A stretch of DNA of 64,000 nt from Escarpia spicata. Lineage: Eukaryota; Annelida; Polychaeta; Sabellida; Siboglinidae. Below, piece after piece: positions 40,470 through 54,504 of the stretch (position 1 is its first letter; every line of letters begins with the position of its first letter). Under the pieces are notes generated by a model, which was not told where the DNA came from, searched no databases, and saw only the letters and a program-made list of their open reading frames with translations. The position numbers were made by a program, and so were the translations under genes. The DNA is taken from contig OZ023216.1 of NCBI GenBank assembly GCA_963995525.1, positions 42,012,483 through 42,076,482 of the forward strand. The letters run 5' to 3'.

Positions 40470-42055
40470 TTTTCCTTTATTCTTGCTCTAATACTTACTG
40501 TTGTATATAATTATTAATATGGGCCATTCTCGTGAAAAGTGTACAGTAACGGTAAAGTAAAATGTCAAAAGTAAATGTTTAATATTTTTTGGCGAGTACT
40601 ATTATTATCAAATGTGCTATTCACATGAAGCAGCGCAACTTGATCTGATATATTAACGCATTTTAAAAATATATTCATGGATACAAACTTATGTATACTA
40701 GAGTGCAGATCTGCTGGTGTCCCAAATTCGTGCATCATAAAATTCGGTGGCAATATGGTATTGTGTACTTTTTAACAAACCTAAAACGTTTACATTGAAT
40801 GATGACGTGCCAGCCAGGTTTACTAACAATCGTAGCTATAGCATTAAAACAGTATGTGAACGTACGAATCTCACATTTTTATGTTTCGGTTCAAATAAGT
40901 GGGGAAACGGGGACTTTTCAAAAACGGCTGACTGGAATTTTAAAAGTCAAGACCCATAGACACACATACCCAAATTCTAGATATACGCAACAAAATTACA
41001 CCCACCACCAGGTTAATCCTCTTGCTATGGTTGCATGTACTGATATTTAGTGTACATTTTCGTTCACTGCATGTCAAATACTGGAAAATGCAGTTTTACT
41101 AACTAGCAAGGCGAAACCTTTGCCTAGGGCTAGGCTAATTATTGTAATAGAGGCTCGACAGACTCAAATTCAGTGATGGTCCCAGCGGCAACTGACAACT
41201 ATTCGGCGGACGGTATAAGGCTACTTAATTGAAACGTTATTCGGCTGACAGCATTGGGAAGCAGGATAATTAAACAATGCATACGCTTCCTAAACTTATA
41301 AAAATAGCTGTCAATATGCATATGTCTACAAATTGCTTATTTACAATGCCATTGCTTGAATCAACTCACCTCGGAATCTAACATGTCAGCTGTGTGTGTG
41401 ACGTCAACGCTCTTTGGTGGTTCACTGCGCGTGCATGAATATTTATTATACTCGGGCTGCATAATTAATCATCCACCTGGCAACAACCTCAAAATGATTC
41501 GCGTAAACAGAATTGTTTTTTGCGCAGATAACACCCAAATTATACATAAACATACAAGACGTAAGTAGCAGAGAAAGTACTTATGGGAAATTAATACGTT
41601 TTGATACGGTACACCTGGAATGTAAATTAGCTTACAAAGAATCCCTTTAAGCATTACGTGCACACTACGTCTTATATTCCGAACAACTCATTTAACTCAT
41701 AAAAGGTGAGGATTTTGACATATAAATGTGGTAGTTTGAAAATATGTAGGTAGTGCGTCCTATTCTAGGGGCGTTAACCAACCCGGATCCGCAAACTCGA
41801 TTATAATTTGACGACGTATGAACACTAAACGTTAAAACCGTGTGTTTTTGAATTAGTTTTAAATGTGTCCATGCACTGGGTTAGCCGTACATACCCAGGC
41901 AGCGCCTTTCAGACGGTAGGTCTTGCATACGAGAATGAACGTCGCTCGTACCATTTAAGGCTATGCAGTGGAACAGTTAGTAGCGGGTGCTGGACGTACG
42001 GCGAGATGGACCGGCGTCCGGTCATGGAGGACGGAGAATACTAACATAAGTAATT
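40470..42055. other. No gene recognised
   Basis: AT-rich up to about 41900; no supported exon. Confidence 0.4.
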
Positions 42056-42059
42056 TCTA

Positions 42060-42240
42060 CTGAATGTGCCACTTCACCGGCAACCAGTGCAGGCGTCTCA
42101 GTGCCGCCTTGATGCTTTGACGATCACCTCGCGGAATTCGTAAGACGGCTCTGGCCGCCGACTGAAGACGGTGGAGTAAACGGTGTGATGCTCCGTACAG
42201 CATTGCATTGGCTTAGTCAATTCTTATGGTCATTGATGCA
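42060..42240 (-). mobile_element. LINE C-terminal scrap
   Basis: Minus frame reads YGASHRLLHRLQSAARAVLR, then ALRRLHWLPVK, the LQ..QN.AAR.v ... LHWLPV block of CR1-like ORF2 C-termini. Confidence 0.75.
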
Positions 42241-42739
42241 TGCACTGTGTAGGTTACCCACCAAAATCCACATCTTCACTTCCGACCCATGTGTTCGTAA
42301 CATGGGCAAGTGCATCTTGGTAACTGCAGTAGGGTAACGCAACCTGCGGGCTTCCTGTGGGCTTGCATAACTTGGCTGTAGGCAAACGGAGGGCGGGACT
42401 GAGTGTCTGGGCAGTATATTCTAGACGGGGAGGATATGTGGTCCCTGTAGGTACATGGCGCTGGGGCCCTCGGTGTAGGGATACGTACCGGTCACCACCA
42501 ACCACACGCCCAGCCATTGGTTAAATGGTCCCAGCCTTGTGTAAATGATGAAGTCGTGTCAACAGGACGATGGATGTTTGTACTGGCGACGACGGCAGCT
42601 ACATCACGACGTCTGACTCTGTGCCAGAGATCATCCGCCCCAGTTAGAAGGGAACTGTTGACAGGAAGATGGATCTCGTATATAGCCTTGGATGGCAATC
42701 CACCTACGTGCAGGACAACACCGAACAACAATGCCCGGT

Positions 42740-45700
42740 GAGTTATAATAATATAATAACAATAATGAGTCAACTTGTAGAGCGCCATAGATCTACACAA
42801 AAGTCCATTCAGAGGCGTTAGATGCATTAAAACATGAATGCTAAAACTAGCTGGTTAAATAAATGATAATAAAATAACCGTGGTGCATACTGCATAGGCA
42901 ATGAGATTATGTGGTAAAAGGATATAAAATTAATTAAAACGTGACATAATATGTGCATCATAAGACATCAATAAGTTAGCTAAATGATAATAAATTATTT
43001 TAAAACACTATGTCATGTACGAGATCTCAGACTAAACTAAACATGGAATGCTACACGGAAGAGGTGTTTTTTTTTAAAGTCGCTTGAATGTGGCTAACGC
43101 TGTGACTGTCTTTAATTCTAACGGAAGAGTGTTCCACATCCGTGGGGCCGAAACTGAGGTGCGATCGCCGTATCTGCTGTTGGAAGGCGACACATGCAGG
43201 TCGTTGTTTTTGGCAGAACGTAGCGCCCGCGCTGGTCGGTACGCGTCGAGCAAGTCGGTGATGTACGACGGTGCAATGCCATGTTTGGCTTGGAACAAAA
43301 CCAGCAGTATTTTGTACATGATACGCTGTTTCACCGGTAGCCAATGGAGCTTCTTTAGCACCGGGGTGATGTGCTCTCGCCTGTTGCACCGGACTACCAA
43401 TCGAGCTGCTGAGTTCTGCACTCTCTGCAGTTTAGAGATCAGAACATCTGGGATGCCGAACAGCAAAGTATTCCCGTAGTCGAGTCTCGAAATCACCAGT
43501 GAATGTATTATTCGAGCCGATGCTTTTTTCCGATAGACACAATCTTATGGAAGCAATGTTACGCAGGTGGTATGCGGTAAGAAATACGTGTTGCACGTGA
43601 CGTGCCATCGACATTTCAACGTCGAACACAATGCCCATGTTGTAAGCACTCGGACTAGGAATGGTATCACAGTCGCCGATCTTTATCGTGGTGATGTTGT
43701 GTTTCTTCTGGTTGGTGCGTGATGCCAAGACGAGCGCGACTGTTTTGTCCTCATTGACTTTCAGTAGATTAGTGTTCATCCACGCGCGGACGTCGTTGAC
43801 GCAGTGTTCGATTTCATTTGCTGTCGTTTTCATCAGTGATGTCAAATTTTATGTACAGCTGTGTGTCGTCTGCGTACATGTGATAGTTTAAGTTGTGTTG
43901 TTTGATGATATCGCCGATTGGGGATGTGTAGATGGTGAAAAGCATTGACTCCTATGCTGAGCCTTAGGGGACACCGAAAGCTATATTTGAATGGTCGGAA
44001 GCACCGCCTAGTATTATCACGGATTGTGTTCGATCGGTCAAGTATGAGCGGACCCATTCAAGCGCGGAGCCAGTCACACCGATGCGTTTTTATCGACGCG
44101 AGATCAGAATGTCGAGGTCGACGGTGTCGAATGCAGCAGACATATTGAGTAGTACGAGTATCACCCCGTACCGCCGGTCTAATGCCTGAAGAATGTCCTT
44201 TTGTACAAGCAATAGAGCAGTCTCAGTTGAGTGGCCGACTGGTTTCGGTCGAGTAGATCGTTCGCAGTTGCTTGATCGAGTAGGCACCGTGCGACCTGTC
44301 TCTCAATTAACTGGGAGACAAAAGGGAGATTCGAGACGGGTCTGCAATGTGTCATGTTGTCAACGTCCAGTTTAGGCTTCTTTAGTAACGGGGTGACGTC
44401 AGCATGTTTTAGACATGTATGATGGATGCGTTAATCAGTTGCGTCAGAATTGGCGCTAATCCGTCCGTCCGTAACGAGTTCTTGCGTGTTGTCGTTTTGT
44501 GGTAAGTGAACGGATTTCCGTCGCTGCAGGAGTCCGTTCATCAAGCGGTACAGTCGTCTTGAATTGCCACCGCATTGATCAAGTTCGAATGCAAAGTAGT
44601 CCGACGTTGCAGTGTTGATTAGTTTCTTGACGTATGCGCATTGTGCCTTGTATATATCGCGATGTACAGTAAGGGATGTGCGTCGCCATTTTCGTTCGAG
44701 TTGTCGTCGTGTTCTCTTGGCGTCGGCCAGCTTCTCGTTGTACCATGGCACCAGTGGGCGGAAAGCTACACGACGTGACAGTTGTAAGGGTGCGTGTTTC
44801 TGGACGAGGTCAGACAACATGGTGTTGTATACACTGATAAGTTCATCTGCATCGCTGTCAGTGGGCATTGCGACCAATGTCGACGCTGCAATGTCGTCGC
44901 GAAACGCCCGCTTGTTGATGCTCGTGTATTTCCGAAATGTTATTTGTTTCCTATATATAGGGACACTTGGCTTTAAGATGTCGATAACGCATTCGATCCA
45001 AACATTATCAAAGAGATGCGACGGAGTTTTGGTGGAAACAACTCCGTGGTTCTCCGCCCGTATGAAGATCAGGTCGATAGAGTGGCCATCGATGTGTGAA
45101 GGCTCACGAACGTGTTGGATTACGTTAACGGCGTCAATTATCTCGATGAAATGCTTCACAGTGCGGCCGGACGGTCTGTCCCAGTGAATGTTGAAGTCTC
45201 CGATCATCGCGAAACGGCACGACATCATGGCGTAACCTTCAACGAAGGATGCAAACTCATCAAGAAAGTCGGCATGAGAGAGTTTGTTTTTGCTTGACCA
45301 AGGTGGGCGATATATAATTATCAGCTTGATAAAGGTAGCGGGCGACATGACATCGATATCCATAAATTCGAATGATTGCATCGGCTGTTTGCTGTTGTTG
45401 AGGGTAACTTTAAAGATCGATCTGTATAAGAAGCCAATGCCACCCCTCGCCGGTTCTTTCTGGGCGCATGCACGAAATTGTAGCCGATCAATGTTAAATC
45501 TTTCACAGATTTCGTGTCCTTATCTCCCGTTCTGAGCCAGATCTCGGTAATTGCCACGAGATCAAGGTTGGTGTCAATGACGTGGTCAATAAAAACGTTT
45601 GTTTTATTGCGAATGGAACAGGCGTTGACGAGGCAATATAACTAGTGATCTGGCGTTGTGTCAAGCATTTCTCAGAGCCCCTTTGACTGATGGAGTATTG

Positions 45701-45909
45701 TGTGGAGTGAGCGAGTCCCATTGTGCTATGCGTATGCGTCTAAAATTGTTGTTACAATGGCGTGTGCATGGCCGGCCGCGATATGGTCGATGTCCAACCA
45801 CAAGTTCAATCGCTCGTTGTTTCAAAGCGCCACCTCGGCAGCCGCGTCTCGTAGGCAACTTGGCGGCAATGCCGTGATTGACTAATGTCCTCCATGTATT
45901 GGCGTTCAC
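42740..45909 (-). mobile_element. CR1/L2-like LINE, near-complete ORF2 with frameshifts
   Basis: Minus-strand blocks in order: an N-terminal RGCRGG basic segment (45909-45660); APE endonuclease (NKTNVFIDHVIDTNLDLVAI at about 45600, YRPP and GDFNIHWD at 45310-45190); a linker with RPLVPWYNEKLADAKRTRR; RT with [11 protein letters not shown] at about 44120; [11 protein letters not shown] at about 43880; ISRLDYGN, LHWLPVKQRI and MWNTLPLELK at 43500-43100. Frameshifts and stops divide it. Its 3' end is an ATT-rich tail at about 42740-42770 after a GGCGCTCTAC motif. Confidence 0.88.
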
Positions 45910-45999
45910 GCGTTAAGCACAGGAATGGCGAAGCAATTGACTGGCAGTGTACCTGATCATGCCATGTTCTACTGCTGCTGTAGTGTCATGCAGTCATGC

Positions 46000-47715
46000 T
46001 TGGTCGGCACATTTTTCTGGCTGCAGCGGTCACGGCTGATATACCAAAACGGACGACAAACGGACAACGACCCCTGGACCGAACTGGACCACGATTAAGC
46101 TCAACCCCAAATAAAATCAACTTTCGACACAGCATACGATGCGGAACATGGAATATTCTGACATTGAACAATAATGCTGCCCTGTCGCTTCTATCACGCG
46201 AACTAAGCAATCTCAGAATCAACCTCTCTGGACTACAGGAAACACGTCTCTGTGACTCAGGAGAAATCCTTTGTGGTGGCTACAACTACATCTGGTTTGG
46301 CAGAACTGATGGACAACATTACTCTGGGGTCGAATTGGCCATGGATACCAATCTTAAAAAGGCTGTCACCACCTGGAATGTCGTCACGCCTCGTCCTCTC
46401 TCCGCTCGTTGTCTCCACAACGCTGGACACACGTCAGTCATTGTCTGCTATTCGCCAACTGAGATGAATGATGACGCTACAAAGGATCACTTCTATGACG
46501 ATCTAATTGCCAACATCACTCGCATCAGCCGCCATGATCTGACCATTGTTATTGTAGACTTTAACGCTTCAATAGATTCAGATCGCATCGTCCACCGCGG
46601 AATTCTCGGCACAGCTAAAGATAATGGTTAATTTCTTCTCGACTTGTATGCTTCATCCGATCTACGCATTGGCAGCTCCTGGTTCCCTCGTAAAATAATC
46701 CACCAGCTTACATGGTACAGCAATGTTGGTATCACACGTAAAATTCTTGACCATGTACTGATTGCCCGCCGCTGGTTCTCCAGCATGCAGTCCTGCAGAG
46801 TCTACAGAAGCGCCGAAATTGGATCAACTGATCACAGACTCCTTGCTTTCACTCTCCGCCTGCGCACGAAAGCCTGTCGCCATGAACCAGCAACAAAACA
46901 CTTCGCCACCGATGTTCTTCAAAACGCCGCCTCCGGGTTATCGCAACGACAATCAGATCTTCCGGAAACACGCCAACATTGAAGATACCTGGGTTGCATT
47001 CAAATCGGCCGCGCACTCTGCCTCCACCAAAGTACTGAGACGACCACATGTTGCAAAACAACCCTGGATAACCGACACAACACTTGTTAACATCGAGGCG
47101 CGCAGATCTGCCAGACTGAGAGGAGACATAGATGAACAGAAACGACTTACTCGTGAAAGAAATCGTGCCCTTGGGCAATATCAAGCTCGCTATTGGAACA
47201 AAAAAGCCGAGAAAATTGAGAGAGCCGCTGCTAATCAAGACCAACACATGATATATCGCGAGCTAGCGATTAGGACTCACAAACCGATCCACCACTGTGC
47301 AAGCGCTTGATGGAACCAAACTCACAAATATCAACGACTGCTTAGACCGATGGAATGAACATTTCGATGACCTGCTGAACAAACCATGCCAACCAACAGA
47401 CCCCATCCTCACAGCTGTCGCCGATAGTGCCCCTTGTGATGACAACTACAACATCGACCCAGTAACCAGACAAGAGGTTACTACCGCCCTCAAGCGTCTA
47501 AAGAACATACGGACCCCATGAATCTGCTCAATCAAAAGCGAACTTCTAAAAAGTGGTGGAGACACAACGATAACCCGGCTGACTCACATCATCAACATTG
47601 TGTGGGTCAAAAAGACGATTCCCGACGACTCGAGGAAGGGAATAATCATGCCATTCTGGAAAAACAAGGGCAATAAGGAAGTCTGCAGCAACCACCCAGG
47701 CATCACACTTCTCTC
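46000..47715 (+). mobile_element. LINE 5' half: endonuclease and RT start, truncated
   Basis: EN frame: RCGTWNILTLNNNAA, LQETRLCDSGEI, GDFN-equivalent VDFNASIDSD. An in-frame TAA comes before LLDLYASSDLRIG, then KILDHVLIARRW and STDHRLLAF, and RT N-terminal pieces VTRQEVTTALKRLKN and WKNKGNKEVCSNHPGITLLS. It stops at about 47715 where another LINE begins. It resembles the fragment at 27.6-28.4 kb. Confidence 0.82.
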
Positions 47716-50200
47716 CATACACTCATATTTACACAGGCACTCTGCACACGTGCGCATACGGATCACTATATTTGCAACAATAAAATTGTGGTAGCATATT
47801 CGATGTGTTTAAATACCGGGGCTTGTTTGTATTGTACATTCCCAGCCAGGCAGCTCTGTTCGACTTGCACACACAAGGATCGCTACACTCCTCCATGATT
47901 AATTTGTGACAACTTGAAATCAGTTTGCTACACAGCCTGTCCCAGTATTAATGTGTCCCAAACAACTGACTAACCTTTCGGAAATTGTGCGAACACATTA
48001 CTGGCGAACGACCATTGCCTCTCGACGGTTGTGTTGCGGTGTGGATGCTTTCATTGTCACTTGTAGGCTACATCCCATGTCCTGAAGTGCGTGACGAACG
48101 ACGCAAGCATTGTACATTTTGTAAGCTTCACCACTTAACTCAGCCTCGAGTGTTTGATTAGTTTCTCATCGCATACAAAACTAGTCAGTCAAATTACAGC
48201 ACGACACAAATGAACACCAGCTGTAATTATATTAAGCGCTGGCTAAAAGGCGTAATATTCTAAATGCGACGGCTTGTTTTGAAACCCTACTTGTTGTTTT
48301 CATTCATTTTCTCTTTATGATCGATTCATTGTTGTTCGTTCATTTCGTTGGTATGATAAAGAGGTTGGCCCTACCGTATTGGCCGATAACAGTACACAAC
48401 ATGTTGGTGTGTGTAATTATTGAAACAATTTGCTTAGATTTATGCTCATCGCCAGTTTTGTACATTAAGTTATAGTATTATATTTATGTATTAATGTGCT
48501 AACGTTGGACAACTGTGTCTCCTCCTAGACGCTGATAGCATCAGGAAGTGTAGCGGTACCGCTATTAATGTTTCTTCTTCAAACAAAGGTGTCACTGCCC
48601 GCAGTAGAGCAATCTCGCGTGACTCCTGCGACCAGTGGACCCACAACAAATGTGCTGGTGTTGTTACAAACGATGCAAAGGACGAAATGACTGACTGTGC
48701 CGTTCTCCGGCGCGACAGGAATCGCGAGGGTGGTGGTGTATGTATTTACATAAGAAGTGACACTGCTTTCAACCCGTACACGCAAATGCAAGAAATGTCC
48801 TGCTAATCAACACAACGGTTTGACATTAAGATCGCTCAGAAACAACGAACACCTCCCTGGATGACCGAGGAGATATTGGATCTCATTCATGAAAAAATCA
48901 GGCATTTGCTAAATTCAAAAATACCAAAGACCATAGTTGGCATGACAAATACATTTATCTTCGGAATCTGGTCCAATATAACAAAAAACAGGCCAAATCA
49001 GATTTAATTACCAACAAGGCTGATGAAGATAAACAACAACCGAAGAAATTAATGGCAAATGTTAAAAAGCCTCGGAACTTCGTCTCAATGTAAAACTAAG
49101 CCAGGGAGCAAAGGACTTGATATCGACAGTAACATTTCTTTTGATAAAGTAATGGTGTCTGATTTTAAAAAAACAATTTACTAACATAACCTCAGCACTG
49201 GTTGACAAACGACCACCAAGTAATGGGAAATGTGGGTGGCAACACAACCAAGAATATTACACATCACTGTGTGTCACCAATAACAGTTTCAGCATCGTAA
49301 ACAACATGAACTCGAGCAATCACACTGGATTAGATCAATTGTCACCCAGATTGATAAAGGACGGTACTAAGCTTATTGCATATGCAACATAACGGCATCA
49401 TCCTTTTCAAAGCGCCTACCGCCCTTCACATAGCGTTGAGACAGCGATTTTGTGTATCCAAGTCGCTGAACTAGACCGAATTGGCGTACGAGGCAACGCA
49501 CTTTGTTGTCTCGCATCTTACCTTGCCAACCGAACACAGTGCGTCAGCGTCGACTCTCATGTTTCTTGCGACAGTCGACTACGACATGGAGTTCCATAGG
49601 GCAGTGTTTTGGGCTCTCTGTTATTTTCTTTATACTGTGCTGGTCTTTTCGCTGTATTCGCAAAGCACGGTGTTCGCTACTTTGTCTAAGCCGACGACAT
49701 CCAACTCTATGTCTATTTTCCGCGAAATGATTCTGCCTCCGCCACCGACCGGATATCCCGTTGTGTGACTGACGTGAAGGCTTGGCTAGCGTCGCGCTAC
49801 CTGCTTTTGAAACAGGCGAAGAGAGAGGCGATACTGTTTGCAGCAACTAACAACCGTGTTCCACAACCACCTTCTCTTCACATCGACATGTGCGTTAGCA
49901 ACGTCAGCCCTTCCACCAACATACGTGACGTCGTATAGCGTGGATACAAGCATCTCTCCCGCTTGGAGGGTGCAAGTCTCTTGTACACGCGCAAGTCACG
50001 TCGCGACTCGACTTCGGAAACGCGGCCATATGGCATTACCGGAACCTTGTTGCACAAACTAAAGATGGTCCAGCGATCAGGTGCGCGTGTCGTCCTCTGC
50101 ATAAGTCGGCGTGACCTACACAGCATGACGGCGGCACTACAAGAGCTGTATTGGCTATTTGTGGCGCAGCGAATTCAGTTTGTTGACCTTGATGCACGGT
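47716..50200 (+). mobile_element. PHD-LINE copy 1, internally deleted
   Basis: Homologous to copy 2 at 54.5-58.2 kb from the CACGTGCGCATACGGATCAC region onward. It keeps the 5' UTR, QWTHNKCAGVV (end of a PHD-type finger), the NREGGGVCIYIR endonuclease block, a linker and several RT pieces. Relative to copy 2 it lacks about 700 bases of endonuclease and the first AFDTID block, and has many stops. It breaks off in AATTCAGTTTGTTGACCTTG and passes into a degenerate CGATACTGTAAT repeat. Confidence 0.8.
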
Positions 50201-50360
50201 GTTTACAACCGATACTGTAATAGTCGACTGATAATGTAATGATTGCCCGATACTGTAATAAAATCAACCGATAATGTAATCAGTGCCCGATTCTGTAATA
50301 CAATCAACCGATAATGCAATAAACCTCCTGCCTGATACTGTAATAATTGTTGAGTGATAA
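50200..50360. repeat. Degenerate ATAATGTAAT / GATACTGTAAT repeat
   Basis: About 40-base units, three to four copies. From there to 51343 no gene is seen. Confidence 0.5.
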
Positions 50361-51343
50361 TGTAATAACATATAACTTTATAATCAGAACATTTACAGTC
50401 GCCCTTCACGTTGACGCGACAATAGTCACAATACCTGAAATAAACATATTGTGACACAAATTGCAAACTGACTTGTCGAGCAGCTCCACCAACTCTCTGA
50501 CTCCTTCCATATATACAATGATAAACCTATTATGTTTTACTAACGATCTTGAGCGTAATTATGATAAATTAAAGAGTAACAATTTCTACTCAGATAGAAA
50601 TAATGCATTTTATTTCGTAGTCTTCTCTCAACGTAAACTGTTGATAACTACCCTGAGATATGTTCTGACATCACCAAATTGTAAGCCTAATTGCTAGAAT
50701 TACGGATATTACAAATGCAGATCACATAATTGCGTCAAGAGCCTAAACTGGCATTGCCATCATATTCGCAGATAAAATAAAGATAACATGGAGACCAAAT
50801 AATTACACAAACGACTAAAATTTTATTTCGTCATTATTCGCAAATAAACGAAAGATGTGGGCATCACAAAATAAGTGTAAAAACTAAGTAATAATAATAA
50901 CGATGCTGTTATTATTGGCACATTCATGTCTGAAAATAAATAAGCTGACCAAGTGACGGGATTACTATTGCACTAATCGTGGGTCAAACGAGACACAACA
51001 AAAATATAAAAAACGACTTCGTCATCATTTTGTGTGTGTATAGTGGCAGTACGTACGTTGCATCGTTCGAATTGGTTGACCTGGTATTGCTTTCTGACAG
51101 TGTGTCATTCGGTAAGAACCTTTCCGAGGTCAAGCTGGACAGTCTCTGAACATTGTATGTAGATATCGACGTGTACTTTTAAATATTTCAATGTCAAATT
51201 GAGCAATATATGAAGTGTCTGTGAAAATACCACCGTATATCGCCCAGTGAATGGTGATTTCGCAATCATACGAGTGGCCTGTGACGTAGGCTACCGTCAC
51301 GATTGGGTGACTACTGCTGTGACTTGCCGGCCGTCACGCATCA

Positions 51344-52975
51344 GTGCTGCATGGTGTATTGACCATGAACTTAACGCGAGCTAAGCGTGTCACCCCTCTG
51401 CGCGGGCCACCTAGTGGCAGGCGAGGCGGGCTGACTACGAGACGCTCGGTGGAAACACTGTTCACGGCGAGCGACACAACGGCAGAAAGCGACAATTGTC
51501 TTGACGAACTAGAACTCACCGTCAATGACGCCATGTTGGCTAACTTGACACTTTTGCCGGCTCAAACATCAACACAGCTCTCTGTGATAGCGGATCCTCC
51601 TACTAATCATGGAGCAAAGGCAAAGGGAAGAGCAAAACAGGCAAAATCATCGTTCTGCATCCCACAGTGCAGACACAAGGGCAAAGAAACCGACAGCATG
51701 GTACAATGCCACCTGTGCCAACTGTGGGTGCATTACGAATGCGTTGGAGAACAGCCAGAGGAGATTATTGGCTTGTGGAGCTGCCATGCATGCAGAAAAC
51801 TGCCTAGTGTTGTCCTGCAACTGGTTAACACTGTATCAAAACTCGAAACGTCAATACTACAGTTAAATGACAACAATGCGGAATTAATTCAACTGGTGAA
51901 GAAGCAGTCCGACACAAATGATGCCATCAGGAATGAAAACACTGCTCTAATCGAGCAAGTTGCAACTCTACGAGATGAAATAAACCATAACAACGATATT
52001 AGAATGGTATATGACAAGCTTGACAGACTATCATCGGACGTGGCAAGGTTAAAACAGGCGCCTACTCAGCGGAAATCCTTCGCCGGAGTGACAAGTGAGA
52101 AACCACGCAGTGTGGTCATGGTTGATAACCAGATTGGACGTGACATTCACAAGGTCACCACAGTGGACAACGAACAGGTGGCCTTGCACAAGGCATACAG
52201 AGCTACTCCAAAAGATCTACAAGTAGCTGTCCAGTGGGGCGAGGCGTGCAAAGAGGCGGACGAACTAACTATCGTGTGTGGCAATGCAGTCATGGAAGAC
52301 TCGGATATAGAAGTGAAGCAAGATTTCAGCGACCCCATCACCACAGCAACAGAGAACATCAACCGAGTGACGATTAGCAGTGTCTTGCCCGACACAACAG
52401 GGACACAAGAAGAAAATATTAAGGAAATTAACAGTTTCCTGAGAGATAAGTGTAGTGACACGGGGGCCCGGTTCGTTGACAACGATCAAAACTTCCTGTT
52501 TCGTGATGGATCCTGCGACACGTCCGCATTCCAGAGTGACGGTATCAGTCTTACTGCGTTCGGGATGAACAAGCTGATGAGCAACCTGTCACTAATACTC
52601 CGTAACCATCGAGAAGGCGGAGCGCAGCGGGGATCCTGTTTGAAGAAGAGTTGCAATGAGTCGAAATCAACTGGTAACAGGTCGACGAAACAGCGACGCA
52701 GCGCGCCATCTGGACATCCATTGTCAAAAGGGAGCCGCTATACGCCGAGAGCGACTGGGAAACGACCACCGAAACAGGATCGAGGTACGCACGCTATTCG
52801 CCCTTCTAATGCGGATGACCGTGAAACTGCTAGCTACGTGCGTATTGCTGGCCAGTGTAACAAGTGTGGGGAGACAAATCACGTCACCCAGACTTGTCGA
52901 CAAGAGAATGCTGTGTCGTGCTTTGTATGTGGTCAAAAGGGCCACAAAAGCAAACATCATACGAAAAGGGACTAG
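51344..52975 (+). CDS. LINE ORF1: PHD finger, coiled coil, esterase-like region, zinc knuckles
   Basis: An intact 543-residue ORF. Residues about 100-150 form a PHD-type finger (FCIPQCRHKG ... MVQCHLCQLWVHYECVG ... WSCHAC). About 157-240 is a predicted coiled coil. About 300-425 retains the C-terminal half of an SGNH-type esterase as found in CR1-like ORF1 proteins (TIVCGNAVMED, then FVDNDQNFLFRDG and DGISLTAFGMNKL); the catalytic His normally in DGIHLT is Ser here. Two zinc knuckles end the protein (CNKCGETNH...C and CFVCGQKGH...). It is retrotransposon protein that would bind its own RNA, not a host gene. ORF2 follows after 24 bases. Confidence 0.85.
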   Translation: MLHGVLTMNLTRAKRVTPLRGPPSGRRGGLTTRRSVETLFTASDTTAESDNCLDELELTVNDAMLANLTLLPAQTSTQLSVIADPPTNHGAKAKGRAKQAKSSFCIPQCRHKGKETDSMVQCHLCQLWVHYECVGEQPEEIIGLWSCHACRKLPSVVLQLVNTVSKLETSILQLNDNNAELIQLVKKQSDTNDAIRNENTALIEQVATLRDEINHNNDIRMVYDKLDRLSSDVARLKQAPTQRKSFAGVTSEKPRSVVMVDNQIGRDIHKVTTVDNEQVALHKAYRATPKDLQVAVQWGEACKEADELTIVCGNAVMEDSDIEVKQDFSDPITTATENINRVTISSVLPDTTGTQEENIKEINSFLRDKCSDTGARFVDNDQNFLFRDGSCDTSAFQSDGISLTAFGMNKLMSNLSLILRNHREGGAQRGSCLKKSCNESKSTGNRSTKQRRSAPSGHPLSKGSRYTPRATGKRPPKQDRGTHAIRPSNADDRETASYVRIAGQCNKCGETNHVTQTCRQENAVSCFVCGQKGHKSKHHTKRD

Positions 52976-52999
52976 GTAAGCGGCCGAAATAACACGGCC

Positions 53000-53516
53000 A
53001 TGCCATGTACGGAATACGGAGCTCTCAATATTCGACCTATAATCACCCGTAGCCGTAGCATACCACAAAATAGAACAACAGGTGTGAATGCAGACAATTT
53101 AGTCACGCTTGCGATCAATCCACGGTGGGGCTTACCAACGATTCTGAGTCTCAACGCTCGGTCACTAAGTATTGAGAAATCAGATGAATTGCTCGCGGTA
53201 GCACGCACGAACAACGTGGGTTGCGCGTGTGTCACAGAAACCTGGTTCAAGAGTTACATGTCAACGGAATCTGTCGGTTTGGCAGGCTTCAGTTGTGAAC
53301 GAAAGGACCGCGTGGATAAAGGAGGCGGTGGAGTGGCGTGTTATGTGGTTGAGACCATTGCGTATGACCGGTTACATGATATTGAAGATGCTGAACACGA
53401 AGTGATATGGATTAAAATGAAGCCTAAGAAACTACCAAGAAAATACTCGTGCATTATTTTAGCGTGCATCTACCACCCACCTGGTGCTGACAATGGCTCT
53501 ATGCGAGAGTACCTGA
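53000..53516 (+). pseudogene. LINE ORF2, N-terminal endonuclease, truncated
   Basis: ILSLNARSLSIEKSDELLAV, CACVTETWFKS, GGGGVACYV and LACIYHPPGADNG are APE-type endonuclease blocks of CR1-like ORF2. The frame runs into an ATA-rich junction at about 53516, and the RT is absent. A long TC microsatellite follows at 53684-53881. Confidence 0.8.
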
Positions 53517-53682
53517 TAATAATAAATTTATTCTTCTTATTCATGAACTTAACGCACACTAAACTACGTGAAGAGACAGCACACATTATAATAAAAACGT
53601 ATTGCTCTACAAATTATTGGCATATATGTAGTTGAAATATCCATTATTGGAAATTATCACAATAATAGCAAACAATATATCT

Positions 53683-53885
<203 letters not shown>

Positions 53886-54504
53886 AAAACGAACTAATTG
53901 TTCTTAAAATGCATCATCACCATGGCTTGATCTGATCAACTGGATCGCCAAAAATATCAGTTACCCTATACCAATCGAAAGACTCGACTGCCAGAGTGAG
54001 CCAGGCGTTGTACCATTGGGAATTTCCAGACAACAACTCTCGTCCCCGAGAAGCTACGTCACTTCCTGGACGGGCCTCCCGCATCAGTCTTCTGATGCTC
54101 ACAACATTGTCACAATCAGAATCAAGCTTCGAAGCTTCTGGTAAAGTAACCGAAATATGTAATTGAGTGGTCGAGAAAAACTGGTTTGTCAGGTGAAGAG
54201 CTGCTAATTCCGTGAAAGTTACAGACACGCGATTTATGGTGCGTAACATTGTCAAATCGGATGCGAGTGTCATGTATGATATGTTTAAAAATTGTCGTTC
54301 GTAAAAATTGTTAGATTGCTCATTAGATCATCATCATCATCTCTGTGTTCTGTTTTGCTGCGAGTAATTTCAGCAATGCATGTATAATGGCAAACACTTA
54401 TACACAGACAAACCCACATATACACACTCGTACAACCGAACAAATCTACACCTGCACATACAACCATACACACTCACATTCGCACAGGTACACTGCACAC
54501 ATGC

